A stretch of DNA of 13,038 nt, taken from contig CAQBGY010000064.1 of the NCBI GenBank assembly GCA_948759685.1, positions 1-13,038 of the forward strand, read 5' to 3'. This stretch comes from an uncultured Eubacterium sp. (GTDB taxonomy: Bacteria; Bacillota_A; Clostridia; Lachnospirales; Lachnospiraceae). The notes beneath the pieces are model-generated. The model saw only the letters and a list, made by a program, of their open reading frames with translations. It searched no databases and was not told the DNA's origin. Below are positions 1-7,141 of this stretch, piece after piece. How positions within the stretch are numbered: position 1 is the first letter of the stretch; the number at the start of each line of letters is the position of its first letter. The position numbers and the translations under genes are program-made.

Positions 1-377
1 TATAGACTAACTAAAATTTATGCATAACCCCACTAGAATTTACGGGTGACCCATAATATTCCTAAGGGAACAGGAAGAATTTAAATCATACAGCAAGGCA
101 CAAAGTATGTAGTTTTTTTGTTATGAACCAATATGAACTTGATTTGTATTGGATTATCGTATTTATTTGCAGCAAAATAAAGTATTATAGCAGTCAATTA
201 TATGCTATCAGTTCTCTAATACTTTAAATACTATGATTAACTACTTTCTTGGGGAGAATTGGGAAGTATAAATCAATATCTATAAGAAGCAGACATACTA
301 CTTATTTACCTATTCAGTTCTATTATCAGATAGTAGAAACGTTACGTCTTAATATTAACATAAAACAATAGAAATAC
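1..377. other. Left flank without a gene
   Basis: No reading frame of useful length is open on either strand. The stretch holds a small interrupted palindrome (GGGTGACCC, 44-52) and a run of seven T near 114-120 without a clear stem before it. A weak promoter candidate is CTTG at 138-141, 20 nt, then TTTATTTG at 162-169, which departs from the Bacteroides -7 consensus TAnnTTTG at one position. It would leave a leader of about 200 nt before the first gene. I see no repeat shared with the other intergenic stretches and no attachment-site-like element that I can support. Confidence 0.5.
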
Positions 378-1028
378 ATGATAAAAGACATAGAAATGAT
401 GGCTATTTCAGCCTTTTTACAACAATTTGCTAGTAGGCATGAGGAAAAAGATAAGCTGCAATCATTATTGGAGGCATTTGGTTATAAACTGCCTTTACTT
501 TCAACCACATGTAATAATATGAATCAAATCCTTTCAAATTTAAGTCATGAAATAAAAAAGGATATTATTAATGTACTATTTTGTTATTTAACTGGTGTGG
601 GGCATACTATTACAGAAACGTTCTTTACTATAGAAGGGATAAAAACTGCAATAACCAAAATCAAATTAGCAGGAATTAGTACGGTACAAGATGATATTAT
701 GTTTTATCTCACAGAAAAAATCATTGAACTTTTTGGAAAGCAGAAGTTTTCAATAGATAGTTCTGCATATCCGGAATATATAGATTGTATCGTAGAACAT
801 GATTTTTATAACAGCAGTCATATTAAAATAAATGGAGATTCTTTCATGCAAGATAAAATAATTATTTTGGAGATAGACGATATGGTAATGAGGAATAGGT
901 TTGGAGAGAACGCTTATTCAGATACTACAATAAGGAAATGCCTGCAATTCATTTTTGGAAGTTATCTTGGTAAGGCTGATATACAAATATTTGAAGGTGT
1001 TCTAATTGAAGCTAGTATTAACATTTAA
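378..1028 (+). CDS. Hypothetical protein, 216 aa
   Basis: I do not recognise this family. The protein has no signal peptide and no convincing membrane span, so it is probably cytoplasmic. The first third is helical (MMAISAFLQQF, then KDKLQSLLEAFGYK). The second half looks mixed alpha/beta and ends in an aromatic- and Ile-rich segment. The ATG at 378 is chosen because it is the first in the frame; in-frame ATGs at 396 and 399 are possible. No Shine-Dalgarno sequence is seen, as usual in Bacteroidales. It is the first gene of a close-packed set: the next start is 12 nt after its stop and the following one 2 nt further on, so the three are probably cotranscribed. It may be an immunity-type protein from its place in the array, but nothing in the sequence proves this. 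Confidence 0.7.
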   Translation: MIKDIEMMAISAFLQQFASRHEEKDKLQSLLEAFGYKLPLLSTTCNNMNQILSNLSHEIKKDIINVLFCYLTGVGHTITETFFTIEGIKTAITKIKLAGISTVQDDIMFYLTEKIIELFGKQKFSIDSSAYPEYIDCIVEHDFYNSSHIKINGDSFMQDKIIILEIDDMVMRNRFGENAYSDTTIRKCLQFIFGSYLGKADIQIFEGVLIEASINI

Positions 1029-1040
1029 TCTTTAATAATT

Positions 1041-1403
1041 ATGACCATAGACAGTAAAGCCAGAATGTTTTTAGAACAGATTCAAAGAAGGCTTAAACAG
1101 TTTAATATTCCTCATCAAGTGATGGAAAGTAAATGTGACCAATCTAAAAGTGCAACCCCAATGCCTTTTAAATGTAATTATATGATAGTTATGTACTTGC
1201 AAAATAATAATTTGGGACATCAAGATACATATATATACCTAAACGCAATAGGTGATACATATAGTTTGGTTGCAGTACAAACCTCACGCACAACGGAAAC
1301 ATTAATTAATATTTGTCGCCAGTTAGGTATGCTTTATGGGGTACCATTTAAAAGGTTAGAGAAAGTACAAGGAGAGGTCGAAAATTACTATTTTATTTTT
1401 TAA
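1041..1403 (+). CDS. Hypothetical protein, 120 aa
   Basis: This is a small soluble protein of unknown family with no signal peptide and no membrane span. It opens with an amphipathic helix (about residues 5-20). Alternating hydrophobic and polar strands follow (YMIVMYLQ, TYIYLNAIG, TYSLVAVQT), which suggests a small alpha/beta sandwich. It lies 12 nt after the preceding gene, and the next gene begins 2 nt after its stop, so it is the middle member of a likely three-gene transcript. No catalytic motif is visible. Size and context would fit an immunity or chaperone protein, but that is inference only. Confidence 0.7.
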   Translation: MTIDSKARMFLEQIQRRLKQFNIPHQVMESKCDQSKSATPMPFKCNYMIVMYLQNNNLGHQDTYIYLNAIGDTYSLVAVQTSRTTETLINICRQLGMLYGVPFKRLEKVQGEVENYYFIF

Positions 1404-1405
1404 CA

Positions 1406-2437
1406 ATGATACTCATGAAAATTAAACATTTAACAACAGCATTTATTATCTGTGGCTTTTTTTTTAGCAGCTGTGTCACTTTATTAGGTCGAAAGCAAAC
1501 CATTAGTGTTAATTCAAGTCCACAAGGAGCCACTGTTTATGCGGGTAATAAGTATATTGGAATAACCCCCTGTAATTACAGAAGCAAGAAAGCAAAAAGT
1601 ACATTGACCTTGGAAAAAGACGGGTATCAATCTAAAACTATTGAAACATCTACCCAAATGAGAGGTGCTATCTGGTGGAATTGGCTTTTTACAGGTCCTG
1701 TAGGTTTATTGGTAGATATACCTTATTGGAATAAGTATTCACAAGAGTCATACTTTACAACACTAAATTACGCACCAAAACCTATAGTTTCATCTCCTAT
1801 AGTTCCAGCTATAACTCCTATGGCTCCTGAAATGATAGCTTCTTCTGCAACTTTGTCTCAAATAGAATTAAGTTCATCATCTGTGGAAATGTCTGTTAAA
1901 TCAATATATAAAAAATATAATTCAGCAGTGTTCATGATATATACAAGTGATGATAAAGGTATAGCACAAGGTTCTGGTTTCTTTGTTAATAAAGACGGCT
2001 TGGCAATAAGTAATTATCATGTTTTCCAAGGAAGTTACAAAGGTAAAGAAGTAATTAAATTATCTAATGGGAAAACATATCGTGTAAAAGAAGTACTAGC
2101 ATATAGCAAAAAATATGATTATATTCTTTTTAGGGTTGAAGGTAGTAGATTCAATTATATACCAGTTACAAAAAGAGGATATGAAATAGGAGACGAAGTT
2201 TATGCGATTGGTAGTCCTAAAGGAATGGAAAACACTTTGTCTAACGGACTAATTTCACAAAGTCATGAAAATTATTATATACAAATCAGTGTACCTATTG
2301 ACCATGGTAGTAGTGGTGGAGCATTAATCAATAGTTACGGTGAAGTTATAGGTATTACTTCTGGGGGGAGAGATGATTCTGGAGCAAATCTTAATTTTGC
2401 AAGGGATATTAGAGCTATTTTTCAAACCCAACAATAG
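1406..2437 (+). CDS. PEGA-domain lipoprotein with HtrA-like serine protease domain
   Basis: This is an envelope protein of 343 residues that should cut proteins outside the cytoplasm. It opens with a lipoprotein signal peptide (KIKHL, hydrophobic core, lipobox SSC with Cys23). A PEGA domain follows at about 32-80 (VNSSPQGATVYAGNKYIG, then TLTLEKDGYQSKTIE). Residues 87-111 are rich in Trp and hydrophobic residues (WWNWLFTGPVGLLVDIP), a segment I associate with PEGA lipoproteins. After a Ser/Pro-rich linker (about 125-163) comes a trypsin-like fold. The GSGFFVNKDG strand leads to His205 in NYHVF, Asp238 is in YDYILFRV, and Ser303 is in GSSGGA. The triad is therefore complete. No PDZ domain follows, unlike classical DegP. 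The ATG at 1415 (M4) would give a more usual signal peptide than 1406. PEGA domains usually bind other surface components. The substrate is unknown. Confidence 0.9.
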   Translation: MILMKIKHLTTAFIICGFFFSSCVTLLGRKQTISVNSSPQGATVYAGNKYIGITPCNYRSKKAKSTLTLEKDGYQSKTIETSTQMRGAIWWNWLFTGPVGLLVDIPYWNKYSQESYFTTLNYAPKPIVSSPIVPAITPMAPEMIASSATLSQIELSSSSVEMSVKSIYKKYNSAVFMIYTSDDKGIAQGSGFFVNKDGLAISNYHVFQGSYKGKEVIKLSNGKTYRVKEVLAYSKKYDYILFRVEGSRFNYIPVTKRGYEIGDEVYAIGSPKGMENTLSNGLISQSHENYYIQISVPIDHGSSGGALINSYGEVIGITSGGRDDSGANLNFARDIRAIFQTQQ

Positions 2438-2484
2438 GAATATAATTGGAGAGTATACTTAGGGAGTGTGACTAGCTTTTTTAT

Positions 2485-2501
2485 ATAGGGACATTCCCTA
2501 T
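2485..2501 (+). terminator. Perfect hairpin after the protease gene, possible terminator
   Basis: ATAGGGA (2485-2491) and TCCCTAT (2495-2501) form a perfect 7-bp inverted repeat around a 3-nt loop, followed by TTATT. It lies 47 nt after the stop of the protease gene and 52 nt before the FtsI-like gene, in a 116-nt gap. A weak rho-independent terminator is the simplest reading. The short T tract makes this uncertain. Confidence 0.45.
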
Positions 2502-2553
2502 TTATTCATCTGTTATCTTTCCATATCATATTTGAACAACTAAAGTAGAAATA

Positions 2554-3639
2554 ATGAGAGTGTCTTCTAATTTGAAAAGTATAAATATAATTCTTGTAAT
2601 TGCATTTCTTTATTCTTGCACTAGAAATAACAATTTTGATATAAACAGAAATTCTACAATAGATAGTACATTACAAACTAATGCTACTGCCATATTGGAA
2701 AGCAAGTTATCAGAGATAAATGCCCAATCTGGGCAGGTTATAGTAATGGAAGTTCAGACAGGTCAAATAAAGGCTTTAGTTGGACTTACTAAGAAAGACA
2801 GTACGAACTACCAATCATGCGAGAACTTCTCTGTATGGCAGTCTACAGGTCTGATGCACCCAATATCGCTATTGGTAGCTTTAGAAACTGGTAAGGTGAA
2901 ATTGAGTGATAAGGTTGATACAGGAGATGGTATCTACCAAGTTCATGGCAGAGAGCTTAAAGACCATAATTGGCATAGAGGAGGATATGGTGAGCTTACA
3001 GTACAAGAAGGATTGGCAGCTAGTTCCAATATTGCTACTTATAAGACTATGGAGAAGGCTTTTGGTGATAATCCTCAAACCTTTTTCGATTTACTTGCTA
3101 ATATGAGCTATGGTAAACCAGATAGCATCAATGGAATAGCCAATCTACAACCTGCACACATTGTAACTCCTAAAGATAACAACTGGACAAAGACAGCCTT
3201 TGTATGGTCTAGTATTGGTTATAACCAACACGTATCGCCAATCCAAATACTAACTTTCTATAATGCTATCGCCAATAATGGGAAGATGATACAGCCTCAA
3301 CTATATAAGGATAGTGTAGTAGTTATTAATCCCCAAATAGCAAGTAGGGCTAGTATTGATAGTTTGAAGAAAGCTCTAGTATTTAATGTTACTGACGGAT
3401 TAGGTCAACCTGCCAAGTCTGATAAGGTACTAGTTGCAGGTATGCAGGGAACTAGTTCATTATCTACTAATGAGGATAGTACTAAGGATATGTATGCAGT
3501 TGAGTTCTGTGGTTACTTCCCTGCCAATAATCCCAAGTATAGTATCATAGTTTCCATTAATAAGACTGGATTACCTGCAAGTGGTGAACTAATGGCAGGT
3601 GATGTATTTAGACAAATTATAGATACAATGAATTTCTAA
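2554..3639 (+). CDS. FtsI-like transpeptidase-fold lipoprotein with lost catalytic motifs (pseudo-PBP)
   Basis: The protein is 361 residues. It has a lipoprotein-type signal peptide (core 10-19, then LYSC with Cys22) in place of the single membrane anchor of FtsI, and it lacks the large N-terminal pedestal domain. Residues of about 58-360 follow a class B transpeptidase from end to end. QVIVMEVQTGQIKALVG is the opening strand, DTGDGIYQVHGRELKDHNWH is the Bacteroidetes FtsI-type middle, and GYFPANNPKYSIIVSI with LMAGDVFRQI forms the closing part. The active site is gone. The usual EPGSTFK reads QSTGLMH, so the nucleophile Ser is Gly99 and the general-base Lys is His102. KTG reads MQG (297-299). 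Only SSN (157-159) remains. It should not make an acyl-enzyme with beta-lactams or cross-link peptidoglycan. The open frame and preserved fold argue for a selected non-enzymatic role, such as a decoy or scaffold at the division site. Identification is firm; the role is inferred. Confidence 0.9.
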   Translation: MRVSSNLKSINIILVIAFLYSCTRNNNFDINRNSTIDSTLQTNATAILESKLSEINAQSGQVIVMEVQTGQIKALVGLTKKDSTNYQSCENFSVWQSTGLMHPISLLVALETGKVKLSDKVDTGDGIYQVHGRELKDHNWHRGGYGELTVQEGLAASSNIATYKTMEKAFGDNPQTFFDLLANMSYGKPDSINGIANLQPAHIVTPKDNNWTKTAFVWSSIGYNQHVSPIQILTFYNAIANNGKMIQPQLYKDSVVVINPQIASRASIDSLKKALVFNVTDGLGQPAKSDKVLVAGMQGTSSLSTNEDSTKDMYAVEFCGYFPANNPKYSIIVSINKTGLPASGELMAGDVFRQIIDTMNF

Positions 3640-3657
3640 CCAATAAACAGATTTGCA

Positions 3658-4002
3658 ATGACAGAAAAAATAGCAAATGTAACTAACGACTTCGATTCAT
3701 TATGCAACATTTGCATAGAAGTCTTGGAAGGACTATCCAAAGACCTTGGAATGAGTTATGGAGAACTGAATGTATGGTTATTTGTAATCATACAACCTGC
3801 TACCATTCTATTATTTATGACTACAACAGTCGTACTAAGTATTATGCTATATAGGAAGAACTGCCAAAACAAAACAACTAAATTCATTGCTGCAACCGTG
3901 TCTTTATTATCGGTAATCTGCTATGTGGTAGCTTTAGTTTTGGCTGGCTTGTATGTGTGGGCAATTATGGCTATTATGGCTCGTGCGGAACAACTTATGT
4001 AA
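3658..4002 (+). CDS. Small two-helix membrane protein, 114 aa
   Basis: I do not recognise the family. A polar N-terminus of about 35 residues precedes two strong membrane spans at about 39-64 and 78-105, joined by a basic loop (YRKNCQNKTTK), so both ends probably face the side opposite that loop. By the positive-inside rule the loop is cytoplasmic, which puts the 35-residue N-terminus in the periplasm. The gene starts 18 nt after the FtsI-like gene and is probably cotranscribed with it, so a partner role in the envelope is possible. The decayed 3' end of an FtsI-like gene follows just downstream, so this gene lies between an intact and a broken copy of that gene's end. Small two-span proteins are common as immunity proteins against membrane-acting toxins, but nothing specific shows this here. 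Confidence 0.7.
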   Translation: MTEKIANVTNDFDSLCNICIEVLEGLSKDLGMSYGELNVWLFVIIQPATILLFMTTTVVLSIMLYRKNCQNKTTKFIAATVSLLSVICYVVALVLAGLYVWAIMAIMARAEQLM

Positions 4003-4039
4003 TAAACTAAAGATAAGCTATTGCTTCACGAGAATATTA

Positions 4040-4108
4040 ATAGCAAACAGTGGACTAATGGCAGGTAATGTATTTAAGAAGATTATTGATAACATCATTG
4101 AAAAATAG
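4040..4108 (+). pseudogene. Remnant of the 3' end of an FtsI-like gene
   Basis: This stretch reads in frame IANSG LMAGNVFKKIIDNIIEK and stops at TAG (4106-4108). It matches the last residues of the FtsI-like lipoprotein upstream (ASGE LMAGDVFRQIIDTMNF) at both protein and DNA level: ACTAATGGCAGGT, one changed base, then ATGTATTTA is shared with 3588-3610. No start codon or rest of the gene is present. The simplest account is a second FtsI-like paralog that was deleted except for its tail, or a recombination scar left when the intervening gene was acquired. Confidence 0.75.
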
Positions 4109-4113
4109 TCATT

Positions 4114-4362
4114 ATGATAAACAAAATAGTATATATAGTGATGGATTGCTTCTGGGGACCAAGAGAGCCAATAACAATTACAAGTGATAATAAGAATTTA
4201 GAAACACTAATAGATAAATTTAGGCAGTTTCCTGCCTTCGCAACTGGTTATACTTATGTGGAACTTTATGATGGAGATAACTTAGTAGAAAAAATTACTT
4301 CACAATATTTCCTGAATGAGCAGGAGATTGCTATATATAAAGATTTGAAGAATGGTATTTGA
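4114..4362 (+). CDS. Hypothetical protein, 82 aa
   Basis: This is a small soluble protein of unknown family. It opens with a beta strand (NKIVYIVMDCFWG) and has a helix around 28-38 (LETLIDKFRQF). A second strand pair (YTYVELYDGDNLVEKI) follows, and it ends in a short helix. There is no signal peptide and no membrane span. It begins 5 nt after the FtsI-like remnant, so its own upstream context has been rearranged. The next gene has its own promoter, which partly overlaps the end of this one: the TTTG element begins 4 nt after its stop. The size and strand order resemble small immunity proteins, but I cannot place it in a named family. Confidence 0.65.
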   Translation: MINKIVYIVMDCFWGPREPITITSDNKNLETLIDKFRQFPAFATGYTYVELYDGDNLVEKITSQYFLNEQEIAIYKDLKNGI

Positions 4363-4365
4363 CTG

Positions 4366-4397
4366 TTTGGGATATTAATAGGATAATAATATCTTTG
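4366..4397 (+). promoter_or_regulatory. Bacteroides-type promoter (TTTG-N20-TATCTTTG)
   Basis: TTTG at 4366-4369 and TATCTTTG at 4390-4397 are separated by 20 nt. This matches the Bacteroides primary sigma consensus (TTTG, 19-21 nt, TAnnTTTG) at every defined base. Transcription should begin a few bases downstream of 4397 and give a leader of roughly 45 nt before the ATG at 4449. It is the best promoter in the window and probably drives the run of genes that includes both ADP-ribosylglycohydrolases and the FtsZ-like gene. Confidence 0.7.
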
Positions 4398-4448
4398 GGA
4401 AGATAGAAGAATAATCTATTACCTTATGTATATTAAAGAAATAACCTT

Positions 4449-5129
4449 ATGAAAGAGATACAGAACTACATTGAAAATGTTTTAATCTCTAAAGATAATA
4501 GTCTTGAAGATAAAACAGTACAGTATTTATCAGCCATGCCTACGGAAATTGCAATCACATATACTTTAAAAAATAAATTGCAAGGATTATTTAAAGAAGT
4601 CTATATACATCGTTTCTTTAAGCCTTGCCGAACTGTGAGAAAGTGTACTTGGCATAGTGTTTTCTGTCAATGGAATACATTAAACAGAAATGCTGATATG
4701 ATTAAAATTACAAATTGTCTTCATACAGAACAGATACAAAATCATTTAAATAATGCAATAGATGATTTTAAATATGACCAGTTTGTTTTTTACCAAACTT
4801 ATCAGGACGTTGTTATTCCTATATCTAAAAGATTAGGGAAATGGTTATTACTAGCTAAAATTTATTGTTATTGTCCTATGTGTAAAAAGTTATTTTGCAT
4901 TGGTGGTAGAAAGGATGAAAAAGATATAGTAAATTTGGTAGAATATAGTATTTTAGGAAAGCAGGTTATTAAGTATGTAGAAGAGGAAGTTTATCATCAT
5001 ATTGGCAGAGAGAAATATCTAGGGTACTGTCATAAGTTCTGGGATAAGAAGGAGAAAATGCTATTAAAAGAATTTGGAATAATATGGTATTCACCACAAG
5101 TATTGCATCCTGAAAGGTTTTATGATTAA
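4449..5129 (+). CDS. Hypothetical Cys-rich protein, 226 aa
   Basis: I do not recognise the family. The protein has no signal peptide and is probably cytoplasmic. It is rich in aromatic residues and has nine or more cysteines, at 60, 66, 73, 90, 140, 142, 145, 150 and 194. The cluster at 140-150 (CYCPMCKKLFC) contains a CPxC knuckle that could bind zinc, perhaps with a second partner such as C194 or the His pair at 183-184. The C-terminal 60 residues are charged and helical. It is the first gene after the 4366 promoter, and the ADP-ribosylglycohydrolase genes begin 47 nt after its stop with no terminator between, so cotranscription is likely. A metal-binding or immunity role would be a guess. 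Confidence 0.7.
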   Translation: MKEIQNYIENVLISKDNSLEDKTVQYLSAMPTEIAITYTLKNKLQGLFKEVYIHRFFKPCRTVRKCTWHSVFCQWNTLNRNADMIKITNCLHTEQIQNHLNNAIDDFKYDQFVFYQTYQDVVIPISKRLGKWLLLAKIYCYCPMCKKLFCIGGRKDEKDIVNLVEYSILGKQVIKYVEEEVYHHIGREKYLGYCHKFWDKKEKMLLKEFGIIWYSPQVLHPERFYD

Positions 5130-5176
5130 TTTTTATACGCACTCTTGCCTTTATCACAACTTAATTAAATACTTAT

Positions 5177-5989
5177 ATGTTTAAATGGTTTCATAAGAAA
5201 AACAAGCATTGCCAAATGCTAATAGGTGCAATAGCAGGCGATATTATAGGGTCTGATTATGAGTTTCACCCTATTAGAAGGACTGATTTCCCTATATTCT
5301 CAACCACTTGTGAGTGTACAGATGATACCATAATGACAGTTGCCATTGCCAAATGGTTATTAACGGGAAGCAACATAGTGGATATTATGCAAGACTTTGG
5401 TAGTCGTTATCCAAGTAGTTATGGAGAGAGGTTTAGAATTTGGTTGAAAGAAGATAATCCACAACCATATAACAGTTGGGGAAATGGTTCTGCCATGCGT
5501 GTTAGTCCTATAGGCTGGGCTTTTGATACTTTAGAGGAGACATTAGAAGCTGCCAAACAAAGCGCAGAAGTCACACATAATCATCCAGAAGGAATAAAAG
5601 GAGCACAAGCTACAGCAGCCTGTATATACTTGGCTCGTACTAGTAAATCCAAGCGAGAGATTAAAGAATACATTGAAACAACTTTTGATTATAATCTTAG
5701 TAGAACTTGTGAGGAAATAAGACCTACATACCACTTCAATGAAAGCTGTCAAGGTACAGTACCAGAATCTATTATCGCTTTCTTGGAGAGTACGGATTAT
5801 GAAAACGCTATCCGTCTTACTATATCTTTAGGTGGTGACGCTGATACAATGGGGGCTATTACAGGTGGAATAGCAGAAGCGTATTATAAAGAGATTCCTC
5901 AACACATAACAGAAGGAGTCATAAAAAGGTTGCCAGACGAATTTATTGATATAATGCAGAGGTTTTATGGAAAGTTCATTGAAAAATAA
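5177..5989 (+). CDS. ADP-ribosylglycohydrolase (DraG/ARH family), copy 1
   Basis: The predicted role is to cleave the N- or O-glycosidic bond that joins ADP-ribose to a protein or other acceptor, using a Mg2+ pair. At 270 residues the length is normal for the family. The family motifs occur in order: GAIAGDIIGS (17-26), CTDDTIMT (47-54, metal-binding TDD), WGNGSAMRVSPIGW (101-114), and SLGGDADTMGAITGGIAEAYY (218 on, metal-binding D221, D223 and T224). All expected metal-site acidic residues are present, so it should be active. There is no signal peptide, so it acts in the cytoplasm. Its last 23 nt overlap the start of a second, different family member, which implies coupled translation. DraG reverses nitrogenase ADP-ribosylation in nitrogen fixers. 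Here no such partner is seen and a role against an ADP-ribosylating toxin is more plausible. Confidence 0.92.
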   Translation: MFKWFHKKNKHCQMLIGAIAGDIIGSDYEFHPIRRTDFPIFSTTCECTDDTIMTVAIAKWLLTGSNIVDIMQDFGSRYPSSYGERFRIWLKEDNPQPYNSWGNGSAMRVSPIGWAFDTLEETLEAAKQSAEVTHNHPEGIKGAQATAACIYLARTSKSKREIKEYIETTFDYNLSRTCEEIRPTYHFNESCQGTVPESIIAFLESTDYENAIRLTISLGGDADTMGAITGGIAEAYYKEIPQHITEGVIKRLPDEFIDIMQRFYGKFIEK

Positions 5990-6908
5990 AATCAAAGGAG
6001 TTTTGTTTGGTGGAGCAATTGGTGATACTTTAGGCTTAGGTTCTGAATTTATGTCTAAAACAGAAGTACAAAGATATTATCCTAATGGTTTATATGACTA
6101 TTCACAAATAGTACAAGACTATCATCGCTGTCGATGGCAAAGAGGGGAGTGGACGGATGATACAGAGATGATGATTTGTATCGTAAATGCAATTATCAAG
6201 GATAAAGACATAAAACTATCATCTATTGCGCAAAACTTTAAAAACTGGTTTAATGAAAATCCTCTAGGAATAGGTAAGCATACCTACAATGTACTTAGTT
6301 TTGCTGATTATGTAAAAGAACCATTTAGAGCAGCAGAGATAATATGGAAGTTGGGCAAGAAAAGAAATGCGCCAAATGGCGGTATTATGCGTACATCTAT
6401 CATAGGATTATGGAATAAAAATGTTGGCAAAAATGCAGAGGAAGTATGTAAATTAACACATTACGATTCTCGTTGCATTGGCTCATGTGTGATAATTTCT
6501 CAATTAATTCATTCTTTGGTTTATAATGATGAGATTATTCCATTGAAACAACTTATCACAATGGGAGACAAATATGATGAACGAATAAGAGAGTACCTTC
6601 TATTAGCACAATCTGACAGTGCCGACAGTTTATTTTTAGACCAAGAGAGAGAACAAGGATATACTCTTAAAACTATGGCAGCAGCTATATGGTGTTTATA
6701 TCATTGTAGCAGTTTTGAAGAAGGTTTATTGACCGTTGTTAATGCAGGTGGTGATGCAGATACCAATGCAGCAGTTGCCTGTAGTTTACTTGGTGCAAAG
6801 TATGGTTATAATACTATACCCAAAAACTATATTAATGGATTGATTAGAAAAAAATATTTAATGGATATTGCTGATAAACTAATAGCAATACTAATATCAC
6901 ATAAATAA
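5967..6908 (+). CDS. ADP-ribosylglycohydrolase (DraG/ARH family), copy 2
   Basis: This is a second enzyme for removing ADP-ribose, 313 residues. Its motifs are GVLFGGAIGDTLGLGSEF (11-28), EWTDDTEMM (61-69), PNGGIMRTSIIGLW (136-149) and NAGGDADTNAAVACSLLGAKYG (from 259, D264 and T266 in GGDADT). All metal-site residues appear intact. Outside these motifs it differs strongly from copy 1, for example in the long YYPNGLYDYSQIVQDYH insertion after the first motif. The two are therefore not a recent tandem duplication and may prefer different acceptors. The start lies inside copy 1 with a 23-nt overlap, in the +1-shifted frame, and the stop overlaps the next ATG (TAATG). Tri1-type immunity proteins against FtsZ-modifying Tre1 belong to this family, which matters here because an FtsZ-like gene lies two genes downstream. 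Enzyme class is firm, substrate unknown. Confidence 0.92.
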   Translation: MESSLKNKIKGVLFGGAIGDTLGLGSEFMSKTEVQRYYPNGLYDYSQIVQDYHRCRWQRGEWTDDTEMMICIVNAIIKDKDIKLSSIAQNFKNWFNENPLGIGKHTYNVLSFADYVKEPFRAAEIIWKLGKKRNAPNGGIMRTSIIGLWNKNVGKNAEEVCKLTHYDSRCIGSCVIISQLIHSLVYNDEIIPLKQLITMGDKYDERIREYLLLAQSDSADSLFLDQEREQGYTLKTMAAAIWCLYHCSSFEEGLLTVVNAGGDADTNAAVACSLLGAKYGYNTIPKNYINGLIRKKYLMDIADKLIAILISHK

Positions 6909-7138
6909 TGCAGAATATAGAACTTAGGAGCATAGATGATGAGCTACAGCATACTTTTAATGGGATTCCTCTATGTTTCCCATATACTGAAATTGTTGGT
7001 GATTGGAAATATGAATTACCACAAATGGGAACTTGTATAGGTACGAACCTAAAGACTGGAAGCTCTTTCTTCTGTGAATACAATCCACCTATTGATTTTC
7101 TTACTTTAGCAAATATGGATAATGAAGGAAATGTATAA
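6908..7138 (+). CDS. Hypothetical protein, 76 aa
   Basis: This is a small soluble protein that I do not recognise. It begins on the A of the TAATG overlap with the second ADP-ribosylglycohydrolase and stops 3 nt before the FtsZ-like gene, so it is translationally embedded in that operon. The middle has strands with aromatic and Gly residues (FPYTEIVGDWKYELP, TGSSFFCEYNPP), suggestive of a compact beta fold. No motif, signal or membrane span is visible. Its tight linkage on both sides argues that it is a real gene. It might bind one of its neighbours. Confidence 0.65.
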   Translation: MQNIELRSIDDELQHTFNGIPLCFPYTEIVGDWKYELPQMGTCIGTNLKTGSSFFCEYNPPIDFLTLANMDNEGNV

Positions 7139-7141
7139 ATA

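Noticed and set aside
44..52. GGGTGACCC palindrome as an operator or integration site
   Set aside because: It occurs once, is 9 bp only, and has no associated gene or second half-site.
2881..3106. Short frames on both strands inside the FtsI-like gene
   Set aside because: They are shadows of a gene with end-to-end homology to the transpeptidase fold.
3562..3570. A KTG triplet (residues 337-339) in the FtsI-like protein
   Set aside because: It lies in the closing strand region after GYFPANNPKYS, not on the active-site strand. The true KTG position is MQG at 297-299.
4363..4448. Near-repeat of CCTTATG (around 4432 and 4447) as a possible repeat element
   Set aside because: It is too short, and AT-rich DNA gives such matches by chance. 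The promoter explains this stretch better.
5177..6908. Nitrogenase regulation (DraG proper) as the role of the ADP-ribosylglycohydrolases
   Set aside because: No nitrogenase or DraT gene is present and the context is an accessory array. The family name alone does not support that role.
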